Positions 1 through 5,612 of a stretch of DNA of 6,181 nucleotides are shown here, piece after piece. Position numbers and translations under genes: made by a program. Position 1 is the first letter of the stretch, and each line of letters starts with the position of its first letter. The DNA lies in NCBI GenBank assembly GCA_016302435.1, contig JAEDNQ010000131.1, positions 1 through 6,181 of the forward strand, given 5' to 3'. The DNA is from Bacteroidaceae bacterium (GTDB taxonomy: Bacteria; Bacteroidota; Bacteroidia; Bacteroidales; Bacteroidaceae). The notes beneath the pieces are model-generated. The model worked only from the letters and a program-made list of their open reading frames with translations. It was not told where the DNA came from and did no database searches.

Positions 1-294
1 AGCATGATGAACGTCACCGAAACTCTGCTGCGCTACTGGGAAAAGGAATTTCCCAACATCAAGCCCAACAAGATAGGCAGAGGCATACGCCAATACACAA
101 AGGCCGACATCGAACAGGTCAAGAAGGTATACCATCTGGTCAAAGAAAGGGGCATGACACTCCAAGGAGCGCGCGACATGCTCAAGCGCAACAAGGGCGG
201 CGAGATAGACCGCAACGTGGATGTCATCGAGCGTCTGAAAGACATACGTGCTGAACTGCAAGACATAAGCCGACACCTCAGCACTCTGGTATAA
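1..294 (+). CDS. MerR-family transcriptional regulator, 3' part (5' truncated by window edge)
   Basis: DNA-binding regulator of the MerR family, probably a cytoplasmic homodimer. The reading frame is open to base 1 and ends at TAA 292-294. An ATG at 4 lies inside the helix-turn-helix, so it is not the true start; by comparison with Bacteroidetes MerR proteins of about 110-120 residues, roughly 15-25 N-terminal residues lie outside the window. Visible parts are the end of the recognition helix (NVTETLLRYWEKEF), the wing (GRGIRQYTKADIEQ), the second helical pair typical of MerR (VYHLVKERGMTLQGARDML) and a short C-terminal helix (VIERLKDIRAELQDISRHL) suited to coiled-coil dimerization. No effector domain follows and no Cys cluster for metal binding is visible, so the ligand cannot be predicted. 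It is the common small Bacteroidetes type, not a MerR/CueR metal sensor. Family assignment is firm; target genes are unknown. Confidence 0.9.
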   Translation, partial: SMMNVTETLLRYWEKEFPNIKPNKIGRGIRQYTKADIEQVKKVYHLVKERGMTLQGARDMLKRNKGGEIDRNVDVIERLKDIRAELQDISRHLSTLV

Positions 295-455
295 GGAGAA
301 CAGGAGAAGAAGGTGGAAACTCTCCCCACCAAAACTTTCCGTTCGGACAGAATGGGGAAACGCTGACTTTCAGGTTTTCCTGTGCTGATAGAAAAGAAGA
401 TGCGCACAAGCCTAACATGGCATGCACGCATCTTTTTTACCTCTTAGTTCTTTTC
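295..455. other. Convergent intergenic region with terminator
   Basis: Gap between the MerR gene (+) and the esterase gene (-). Besides the terminator at 393-438 it has small inverted repeats: GGAGA 303-307 with TCTCC 321-325, alternatively GGTGG 312-316 with CCACC 326-330, TTTCC 336-340 with GGAAA 356-360, and CAGG 371-374 with CCTG 379-382 around four T. No plausible small gene is seen. The stems at 303-330 are mutually exclusive and short; they may be only the 3' untranslated region of the MerR mRNA. Confidence 0.5.
393..438. terminator. Bidirectional intrinsic terminator between convergent genes
   Basis: Bases 393-404 (AAAAGAAGATGCG-type arm without its last wobble partners, core GATGCG 399-404) pair with 427-438 (core CGCATC 427-432 followed by TTTTTT 433-438). 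The stem is 12 bp including one G-U pair, with a 22-nt loop that can form an inner GCC 410-412 / GGC 419-421 stem. Read rightward, the GC core is followed by six U, serving the MerR mRNA. Read leftward, it is followed by UUCUUUU, serving the esterase, whose stop codon is 18 bp away. The placement between two convergent gene ends supports the call; the long loop is the weak point. Confidence 0.6.
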
Positions 456-1517
456 TTACTTCTTCTTATTTCCTTTGGTCTTCTGACCGCCGTCTTTCTT
501 TCCCTTCTGGTCACCGTCTTTCTTTCCCTTCTGGTCGCCGTCTTTCTTTCGCTTCTGACCGCACTTGGAGTTCTTGCCTACCGCAGGACAATTCTTTTGA
601 GCGCGCAGCATTACCTCCGCATAGCGTTTGCCAAGTTCGCGATAGCCAGCAGCCGTGAAATGCAGTTTGTCGACATTTCCAGGACAACCAAGCGATGGAA
701 CCACATAAGCTGTAGGGATGACGAGAGGCACCGTAGCTATCACGCTGTTATGCAGCCAGCATGTACCGTTATCCTGCTGAGAAACAAGTTCACCGACAAG
801 CAGCGGACACTGTTCGGCCTCAAGGCCAAGGTCAGCAAGCAGGCGGTCATAGACAAGCTTGACTCTCTCCGGCCAATCGCGCTGACCATTGTTCGTACAT
901 CCCTGATGGAGCAGTATGCCCTTTATGACACCTGCTTTCTGAGCCTCCTTAGCCATAGCTACAAGTCTCTGGTAAGGATGATTGCCGTATGCCTTGCAGA
1001 AATTCTGCAGCCAGTCGGCCGAGTGAGCTATATAATCCTGAGCCTTGTCTTCATCAAAGAGGTCGATGGAGCACCCTCCTATAGAAACATTGATGACACC
1101 GATGGAGACATTAGCAGGTGAACGCTCCACCATAGTGCGGCCAAAGTAGTCTGCAGGAGTGAGTCCTGTATACTCGCGGCAAAGAGGTGGAACAGCCACA
1201 TACCACTTGCCCATCTTGCGTCCCGTGTTGCTGAAATCAACGGCGGCCATCATCTTGAAGCGCGAATTGATGCCCTCCAAATCTTGAGGTTCGATACGCG
1301 CATTGCCCTCCATGTTCGACTGTCCGAAACAGAGGTAGATATGGAAGTTAGGGTCAAACTTCGTAGGCTGCTCTATCTCGCCTGCAGGATTATTTCCTTC
1401 ATTGTAGTTAAGCACAGTGTTCTTCTCATAGAAACTGCTAACGTCCCCCTTCTTCTCCTGCGCTACAGCAGCACCAGCGATAAGGGAAAAAGCGATTGTG
1501 AAAATAAGTGACTTCAT
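456..1517 (-). CDS. Secreted SGNH/sialate-O-acetylesterase-like carbohydrate esterase with Lys-rich tail
   Basis: Predicted 353-residue exported hydrolase removing acetyl (or similar acyl) groups from polysaccharide, related to the SASA/CE6-type acetylxylan esterases. Start chosen at 1517 because a signal peptide begins there (hydrophobic residues 4-18, probable cleavage AVA/Q after residue 19); an extension up to 1736 is leader sequence. The nucleophile block is YLCFGQSNMEGNA (Ser67), an oxyanion-type Gly/Asn block lies at VSIGGCSID (144-152), and the C-terminal Asp-His block is DKLHF (Asp283, His286). The usual HQGE motif reads HQGC (204-207). Residues 320-353 form a Lys/Gly/Asp/Gln tail built from an 8-residue repeat. 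No lipobox Cys follows the signal peptide, so periplasmic or secreted. It is a single gene with its own terminator, divergent from the nucleosidase. Substrate is not determined; acetylated xylan or pectin is an inference from the family and from the nearby GH106 gene. Confidence 0.85.
   Translation of the reverse strand: MKSLIFTIAFSLIAGAAVAQEKKGDVSSFYEKNTVLNYNEGNNPAGEIEQPTKFDPNFHIYLCFGQSNMEGNARIEPQDLEGINSRFKMMAAVDFSNTGRKMGKWYVAVPPLCREYTGLTPADYFGRTMVERSPANVSIGVINVSIGGCSIDLFDEDKAQDYIAHSADWLQNFCKAYGNHPYQRLVAMAKEAQKAGVIKGILLHQGCTNNGQRDWPERVKLVYDRLLADLGLEAEQCPLLVGELVSQQDNGTCWLHNSVIATVPLVIPTAYVVPSLGCPGNVDKLHFTAAGYRELGKRYAEVMLRAQKNCPAVGKNSKCGQKRKKDGDQKGKKDGDQKGKKDGGQKTKGNKKK
481..562 (-). repeat. 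24-bp tandem repeat, about 3.4 copies, in esterase 3' end
   Basis: Units 481-504, 505-528 and 529-552 are near-identical on the plus strand, followed by a 10-bp partial copy at 553-562. Differences are a few single bases: GACCGCC, GGTCACC and GGTCGCC at the variable part, and one CCC/CGC change. In frame on the minus strand each unit encodes eight residues (QKRKKDGD, QKGKKDGD, QKGKKDGG, then QK). A unit length divisible by three means copy-number change would lengthen or shorten the basic tail without frameshift. Confidence 0.9.
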
Positions 1518-1662
1518 GTCTTTTGTAGTTAGGTTATAAAAAATGACTGATTGGATAGTTATATTCCGCCAAGCATGTATGCCTTTGCGGTTTTGAGATG
1601 TAAAGTTATGACAAATCTTGCAAACAAGAGACAAAAGAAGAACCAATAATGGTGTTTGACGG

Positions 1663-1693
1663 CAAAAATAACTGAATGTTGGCTTTATTTCAA
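1663..1693 (-). promoter_or_regulatory. Candidate esterase promoter (TTG-N20-TATTTTTG)
   Basis: Reading leftward, TTG at 1693-1691 stands 20 bp before TATTTTTG at 1670-1663, matching the Bacteroidetes sigma-ABfr pattern of a TTTG-like -33 box and a TAnnTTTG -7 box. It predicts a start near 1656 and a leader of about 140 nt. A competing, less exact -7 box (TAACTTTA, 1608-1601) would give a leader of about 80 nt. Confidence 0.45.
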
Positions 1694-1701
1694 TAACTTT
1701 G
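1694..1701 (+). promoter_or_regulatory. Candidate nucleosidase promoter, -7 box TAACTTTG
   Basis: TAACTTTG followed by CA is an exact match to the Bacteroidetes -7 consensus TAnnTTTG. The -33 box is poor: ACTG at 1671-1674 has the right spacing (19 bp), while TTG at 1679-1681 is too close. It predicts a start near 1707 and a leader of about 110 nt for the gene at 1817. Confidence 0.45.
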
Positions 1702-1710
1702 CACTTGTAA

Positions 1711-1725
1711 ATGGCAACAAGCCAT
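1711..1725. repeat. Perfect inverted repeat ATGGC-N5-GCCAT
   Basis: Five-base arms 1711-1715 and 1721-1725 around AACAA. It begins a few bases after the predicted rightward transcription start, so it could be a hairpin at the 5' end of the nucleosidase mRNA or a small operator. The arms are short enough that chance is possible. Confidence 0.4.
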
Positions 1726-1745
1726 ATCATCTTCACTCAACTATC

Positions 1746-1793
1746 CAAGCGCACATTATCTAAACACACAAAACATCAAGCACACATTATTTA
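1746..1793. repeat. Imperfect 17-bp direct repeat, 31-bp pitch
   Basis: CAAGCGCACATTATCTA at 1746-1762 and CAAGCACACATTATTTA at 1777-1793 match at 15 of 17 positions. The start-to-start distance of 31 bp is close to three helical turns. It lies in the leader of the nucleosidase gene, 24 bp before its start codon. A binding site for a dimeric regulator is possible but unproven. Confidence 0.6.
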
Positions 1794-1816
1794 TATATAT
1801 ATTCACAAATAAAAAC

Positions 1817-2527
1817 ATGAAGACAATATGCTACATCGTGGCGATGGTGGCTGAAGCCAAGCCCTTCATCGACCGCTACGGAATAAAGAAAGTTGATAAT
1901 TTCTTCTCTCCCCTCCCCTGTCAGCTCTACGAAGGCGAGGTTGAGGGCACACGCCTCTGTGTCGTGCTCAACGGACAGATGCACGGCAGCGACCTCGTTG
2001 GTTGCGAAGCCGCCAGCGTGTCCACCACGGCCGCCATCCAGCGTCTCGACCCCGACCTCATCATCAACTCTGGCACCTGCGGAGCCTTTCGCAAACATGG
2101 AGCTGAGATAGCTGAGGTATACATAGGCAACAAGGCTATGTTTCACGACCGCCGCGTGCCAGGTGACGACAACTGGCAGACCCAGAGCATAGGCAACTAC
2201 AACGTATGGCCAGGCAGCGAAACTCTCGCACACTCACTCGGCATGAAGATGGGAAAGGTTACCACCGGCTCATCGCTCGACATGCAGCCCTGCGACCTTG
2301 AGGTCATCGAAACCAACGGAGGTCAACTGAAAGATATGGAAGGCGCTGCCGTAGCCTTTGTATGCTCACTCTTTTCCAAGCCAATCCTCCTTGTCAAGTC
2401 CGTCACCGACCTATGCGACAGCGGTGCCGAAACATACGAGGAGTTCTCACGCAACCTCAGCCGTGCATGCGAGACTCTCAAAGCTGCCAACGAAAGAATC
2501 ATAGACTATCTCACAAAAAGCTTATGA
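1817..2527 (+). CDS. mtnN: 5'-methylthioadenosine/S-adenosylhomocysteine nucleosidase-like enzyme, plant-type
   Basis: Cytoplasmic 236-residue member of the PNP/UDP phosphorylase superfamily, predicted to hydrolyse the glycosidic bond of methylthioadenosine (and perhaps S-adenosylhomocysteine), releasing adenine for salvage and feeding methionine recycling. Glu13 (IVAMVAEAKPF) corresponds to E. coli MtnN Glu12, Met174-Glu175 in KDMEGAAVAFVC to Met173-Glu174 of the substrate pocket, and Asp198 in VKSVTDL to the catalytic Asp197. The core INSGTCGAF (83-91) and HDRRVP (110-115) are present. The wording of these blocks, with GTCG, HDRR, TGSSLDM and LKDMEGAA, is closer in memory to plant MTN1/MTN2 than to E. 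coli MtnN. Length is normal for the family. The start at 1817 gives the expected first beta strand (KTICYIVAM) with an A-rich leader. It is monocistronic, flanked by opposing genes. The symbol is assigned by function; SAH activity is uncertain. Confidence 0.88.
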   Translation: MKTICYIVAMVAEAKPFIDRYGIKKVDNFFSPLPCQLYEGEVEGTRLCVVLNGQMHGSDLVGCEAASVSTTAAIQRLDPDLIINSGTCGAFRKHGAEIAEVYIGNKAMFHDRRVPGDDNWQTQSIGNYNVWPGSETLAHSLGMKMGKVTTGSSLDMQPCDLEVIETNGGQLKDMEGAAVAFVCSLFSKPILLVKSVTDLCDSGAETYEEFSRNLSRACETLKAANERIIDYLTKSL

Positions 2528-2641
2528 GAAAGTACTTTTCTACGATATAGAAGAGGACTCTCCACTAATAACACAGAAGAGAGCTCCCCACTAAAAAAAC
2601 ACAGCAGAGAGCTCTCATCAAAAAGTGTATGAAGAGTACAC
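2528..2641. other. Convergent gap between nucleosidase and glycosidase
   Basis: Contains an AT-rich palindrome AAAGTACTTT (2529-2538) immediately after the nucleosidase stop, three imperfect direct repeats (2549-2628), and a hairpin with an A/T run at 2620-2642. No good T-tract follows a stem in the rightward direction, so the way the nucleosidase mRNA ends is not evident. No gene is seen. Confidence 0.5.
2549..2628. repeat. Three imperfect tandem repeats of 26-28 bp
   Basis: Copies at 2549-2574, 2575-2602 and 2603-2628 share the order AGMAGAG, a CTC/GAGCTC core, a CAC/CATC segment, an A-rich stretch and ACAC/GTGT. Copies 1 and 2 are alike apart from a two-base length change and a few substitutions; copy 3 is more diverged. 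Copy 3 carries the perfect palindrome GAGAGCTCTC (2607-2616), and GAGAGCTC of copy 2 (2579-2586) can pair with GAGCTCTC of copy 3 (2609-2616). Function unknown; transcript ends or mRNA stability are possible. Confidence 0.6.
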
Positions 2642-2642
2642 T
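2620..2642 (-). terminator. Weak intrinsic terminator candidate after the glycosidase gene
   Basis: TACACT 2637-2642 and AGTGTA 2624-2629 form a 6-bp stem around a 7-nt loop. Read leftward the stem is followed by a U run (A run 2620-2624 on the plus strand). The stem is AT-rich, short, and overlaps the glycosidase TGA stop by one base, so it is a weak candidate. Confidence 0.3.
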
Positions 2643-5248
2643 CATTCGAGAGTGCAAGGAATGAGTCTCACATCGCTATTGAGACCTGAAGGCACTGTCT
2701 CCCACTGGTCATACAGTCCCTTCTTGTAGTTCAAGTCCACAACATTGATTTCCTTAAACTTGCGCCACTTCACGCCATCACGATCCATTTGGGCTATGCG
2801 GTTGGCAGGAAGATTTGCCACTTCTATCTCCAGCGTATTTGCGCCCTGCTTCACATAATCCGTTATGTCCACACGGAAAGGCACAGCGAAGAGATGAGCA
2901 GCCTCCTTGCCATTGACAACCACACGGGCGGTCTCGCGCACATCGCCAAGGTCGAGAATGAAGGCTGCATTTGTAGGAATGGCAGGCATAGTGAACGAAG
3001 TAGTGTATACGCCAATGGCCATGGTTGTGTTGAGCACGCTGTCTCCGAGGCTTGTCCACGGCTTCGCTCCGTTACTCATCTTGTATGTCTTGCCAATAGA
3101 CACAGGAGCAGCCTCCTTGAAAGACAAAGTCCATTGTGACAGGACATTGGCTCTGTACTCCAACGCATTGTAGTAGCGGTAAGGTTTCACATCAGCCAAA
3201 GCGGCGTCGTCCTGAACGTATGTTCGCACTATTATACTTTCTCCGCTCTTCAGTTGCAGGCGCACACGTCCCTGACTGTCCACCTTAGCCAGACCAACCG
3301 CCCCGTTCATAGGATTATAGAGCACAGCCTTCGATAGTGTCACTCCCATAGGGATGAAAGCATCGATGTCCTTCCCCTGAAGGTTAGAGATGAAATAATG
3401 ATGCCCCGTGTCATTGCTGCGCCTTATACAGCTGAGCCCATGCTGAAGGCGCATAGGTTCTGGTCGCGCTCCTGTATACTGCAAGCCATCATTGTAGTCG
3501 GGTGTGGTGATGATGCCACCCTGTCCCCAGGTGATCATCATAGCCTGTTCGGAGTGGAATGAGACCGTCTTTTGCAGACGCTTGATAAGAGATGAGAACT
3601 CCTTCTGTTCCTTATCCTTCTCATATCCAGGCACAGACTGAGGCAACGAACCGACGAAGACCACCTTTCCGCCCTGCTCAGCATACTGCACAAGTCGGCG
3701 CAGTGTGGCGAGAGGCATGAATCGGACCTCGGGGATGAGGACTGCTGCATAGCGAGACGTAACGCTGTCTTGCATAAGGAATCGGTCAGACACGTAGTCG
3801 ACATCATAGCCGCTCTTGATGATAGTCTGCACTGCCTTGATGAACTTGGGTGCACGCTTCTCCATGGAGTGAATGTCGAAGAGAGCCACTGTGCCTGGCT
3901 GATCATATATCATGTCATAATATGGGAGATAGACCAGAACATCATTGTCAGCCTTGCCCCACTGAAGGAACGACTGGCACCTTTCTATGTACGAGGAGAA
4001 AGCAGGCATGGCAGACCACCAGTTGTTGTTGGGCGAGAAGTCCACACTTGCGTAGAAACGTCGTCCTGGCCACGCCTCACTCTCGGGAGAATAGCATGAG
4101 CCATGGAAGACGACATGGTTGACACCCGAGACGAACATCAGGTCGAGATCAGGCTTGCACTGTGAGAGAGACGTGCGGAAGTGCTCGGTGAGCCACGTGA
4201 ATGTCTCGCTCGATGTGAACCTCTTTCCTGAGATATGAGCTGCCGATGACGCATACTTCAGCATGGAGAGGTCGGAGTCGTTCTTTTTTGTGAAACCCTT
4301 GTCCTGCCTCAGTCCCTTAATGCCGAAGTCGCTGAGGCCAAAGCCCTCACACTCAGGGATGTCAACAGCCGCATACACATCCAGCAGATTTGCAGGGCTG
4401 CCATGCGCCTGATTGCGCGTGATGCTGCCGTGGGAGTGCGCCCAATCAGTCCACTGAGAGGTGAAATTCTCAAGCAGCAGTTCTCCAAGCGTCTCTCGGT
4501 AGTCGCTGATGATGCGCCTTTGACCGTCTGTGCGCAGCGAATCCTTCGTGTTCAGCAGATATGTGAACGGTTCGAGGTCATATCCTCTTCTCTTCTTAAA
4601 CTCCTCATAGAGTTTCGGTGTCCAGTCAGCACCATACACCTCATAGGAGTCATTGAACATGGCATTTGGGAAAGTCATGCCCTGATTGGCAAAAGCAGTG
4701 TCGAAGCGTTCGAAATATCTCGCCACCGCCCCACGGTCGAAGTGGTCAATGACAAAACCTTCGCCTCCAGGAGCAGCCCTCTTCACCTTCTGCTTCGTGC
4801 GCCCTACGCTATGGTTATCCTCCTCATCGAAAATCAGTTTGCAAGCAGCATCCTCCTCACTCACGAGCGGCCCTCCGAAAGGCCATCCTGTGCCAGTAGC
4901 CATATCCACTTCCATGCCGAGCTGCTCGCCCCGCGTCTCAACATATCGCAGCATGCGCATCCACTTAGGCGAGAGATAAGCTATCTCATTAGCCTCATTA
5001 TCCACCATGCCATAGATAGGAGTTATCTCCACACCGCCAATGCCGGCCTTGGCATACTGTGTCATGCAGTAGTCTATGCCAGCAGAGTCGACAGCACTTC
5101 CGTGCCACCACCATCGTGTGTAGGGTTTAGCCTCACGTCCAGCCTCAGGCCATTGCTGAGCAGAGACCTGTGCCGCAGAACAGAAAGAAAGAGAAATCAA
5201 AGCGAGTGTACGCACCACTCCGCCATTCATAAGTCGTAAATGTTTCAT
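2642..5248 (-). CDS. Secreted GH106-type alpha-L-rhamnosidase candidate
   Basis: An 868-residue exported glycoside hydrolase, best matched to GH106, whose known members release alpha-linked L-rhamnose from pectic and other plant glycans. A signal peptide covers residues 1-30 (hydrophobic VVRTLALISLSF, cleavage after VSA); no lipobox Cys, so periplasmic or secreted. The catalytic (beta/alpha)8-type part starts at RWWWHGSAVDSAGI (45-58) and AGIGGVEITPIYG (68-80). It includes NDSYEV (199-204), the AAHISGKRFTSSETFTW block (336-352) and SGVNHVVFHGS (374-384). Glu203 and Glu348 are candidate catalytic or metal-site acids. A middle domain with Rossmann-like strands covers about 430-560. A C-terminal galactose-binding-like beta-sandwich spans about 719-868 (DLGDVRETARVVVNGKEA, NTLEIEVANLPANRI). 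It is shorter than some characterized GH106 enzymes of over 1000 residues. ATG at 5248 gives the best signal peptide; Met7 at 5230 is an alternative. Substrate linkage is not shown. Confidence 0.82.
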   Translation of the reverse strand: MKHLRLMNGGVVRTLALISLSFCSAAQVSAQQWPEAGREAKPYTRWWWHGSAVDSAGIDYCMTQYAKAGIGGVEITPIYGMVDNEANEIAYLSPKWMRMLRYVETRGEQLGMEVDMATGTGWPFGGPLVSEEDAACKLIFDEEDNHSVGRTKQKVKRAAPGGEGFVIDHFDRGAVARYFERFDTAFANQGMTFPNAMFNDSYEVYGADWTPKLYEEFKKRRGYDLEPFTYLLNTKDSLRTDGQRRIISDYRETLGELLLENFTSQWTDWAHSHGSITRNQAHGSPANLLDVYAAVDIPECEGFGLSDFGIKGLRQDKGFTKKNDSDLSMLKYASSAAHISGKRFTSSETFTWLTEHFRTSLSQCKPDLDLMFVSGVNHVVFHGSCYSPESEAWPGRRFYASVDFSPNNNWWSAMPAFSSYIERCQSFLQWGKADNDVLVYLPYYDMIYDQPGTVALFDIHSMEKRAPKFIKAVQTIIKSGYDVDYVSDRFLMQDSVTSRYAAVLIPEVRFMPLATLRRLVQYAEQGGKVVFVGSLPQSVPGYEKDKEQKEFSSLIKRLQKTVSFHSEQAMMITWGQGGIITTPDYNDGLQYTGARPEPMRLQHGLSCIRRSNDTGHHYFISNLQGKDIDAFIPMGVTLSKAVLYNPMNGAVGLAKVDSQGRVRLQLKSGESIIVRTYVQDDAALADVKPYRYYNALEYRANVLSQWTLSFKEAAPVSIGKTYKMSNGAKPWTSLGDSVLNTTMAIGVYTTSFTMPAIPTNAAFILDLGDVRETARVVVNGKEAAHLFAVPFRVDITDYVKQGANTLEIEVANLPANRIAQMDRDGVKWRKFKEINVVDLNYKKGLYDQWETVPSGLNSDVRLIPCTLE

Positions 5249-5435
5249 CTATTGGTTAAGTAACTATCTTGTTTGTTAATATGTCTTGAGCAACGTATTG
5301 CTATCAGCAGTGATGCCGTACAAACCTATCAGTTCATACACAAGGACTATTCTGACAACACACGATTGAATCATGCACCATCCGAACATATACATCATTT
5401 ATACAACGCACGCATACATGCCACTGACAGGATAC

Positions 5436-5459
5436 AAAAAACATACGGCCAACGACCGT
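5436..5459 (-). promoter_or_regulatory. Hairpin plus U-tract in predicted glycosidase leader
   Basis: In the leftward RNA, ACGGUC (5459-5454) pairs with GGCCGU (5450-5445) around a GUU loop, five Watson-Crick pairs and one G-U. AUG follows and then six U (5441-5436). This resembles a compact intrinsic terminator only a few bases after the predicted start near 5462, about 190 nt before the glycosidase start codon. It may be an attenuator or simply a 5' stabilizing hairpin. Confidence 0.35.
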
Positions 5460-5468
5460 TTCAGAAGA

Positions 5469-5500
5469 CAAAAGTACAAATAAATAATGTCATAACACAA
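5469..5500 (-). promoter_or_regulatory. Candidate glycosidase promoter (TTG-N21-TACTTTTG)
   Basis: Reading leftward, TTG at 5500-5498 precedes TACTTTTG (5476-5469) by 21 bp, a good fit to the Bacteroidetes TTTG/TAnnTTTG pattern. It predicts a start near 5462 and a long leader of about 210 nt before the GH106-type gene. Confidence 0.5.
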
Positions 5501-5550
5501 GTTTTCAAAGATTTTCACCCTCCTTTCATGCAAATTCAACATCTTTTGAC

Positions 5551-5558
5551 TACCTTTG
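5551..5558 (+). promoter_or_regulatory. Candidate promoter of the NusG-like gene, -7 box TACCTTTG
   Basis: TACCTTTG followed by CA matches the Bacteroidetes -7 consensus. The -33 region (around 5524-5530, TTTCATG) is only a partial match. It predicts a start near 5565 and a leader of about 48 nt before the ATG at 5613. Confidence 0.5.
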
Positions 5559-5612
5559 CAACATCTAATCGTATAAATTAATCCAGACACACACGTCAAC
5601 ATTCCCCCAATA

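Larger units (their letters stand above)
1518..1816. other. Divergent control region between esterase and nucleosidase
   Basis: Holds candidate promoters in both directions (1663-1701), an inverted repeat ATGGC-AACAA-GCCAT at 1711-1725, and an imperfect direct repeat at 1746-1793. An AT-rich leader (TTATTTATATATATATTC, about 1789-1804) precedes the nucleosidase start. A second, weaker esterase -7 candidate is TAACTTTA read leftward from 1608 to 1601. A small palindrome GCAT-AC-ATGC lies in the esterase leader around 1573-1582. Neither start codon has a Shine-Dalgarno sequence, which is normal for Bacteroidetes. No small gene is apparent. Confidence 0.5.
5249..5612. other. Divergent control region between glycosidase and NusG-like gene
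   Basis: A 364-bp AT-rich gap without a convincing gene. It holds a leftward promoter candidate at 5469-5500, a rightward -7 box at 5551-5558, a hairpin with U-tract at 5436-5459, and another leftward -7-like box TAGGTTTG (5328-5321) that lacks a well-spaced -33 box. A 102-codon open frame at 5273-5581 has no family resemblance, ends on top of the rightward promoter, and is best regarded as chance. Confidence 0.5.

Noticed and set aside
481..562. CRISPR-like array
   Set aside because: The 24-bp units are directly adjacent with no spacers and lie in frame inside a coding sequence, so they are a coding tandem repeat.
417..1121. A 234-codon rightward open frame with a Leu-rich, membrane-like N-terminus
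   Set aside because: It is antisense to the esterase. The Leu/Val-rich start is the reverse reading of the Lys-rich tandem repeat, and the rest resembles no family.
1518..1736. A 73-residue N-terminal extension of the esterase
   Set aside because: The frame is open, but the extension is unlike a protein start, covers the candidate promoters, and would place a good signal peptide at an internal position.
1787..2233. A 148-codon leftward open frame across the nucleosidase gene
   Set aside because: It is antisense to a gene with all key MTA nucleosidase residues; no independent support.
2525..2541. Rightward terminator made of AGAAA/TTTTCT just after the nucleosidase
   Set aside because: The stem is only five weak pairs, it overlaps the stop codon, and the U residues are within the stem and not after it.
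4403..5239. A 278-codon rightward open frame
   Set aside because: It lies antisense within the GH106-type gene, whose protein motifs and signal peptide are clear; the opposing translation has no recognizable domain.
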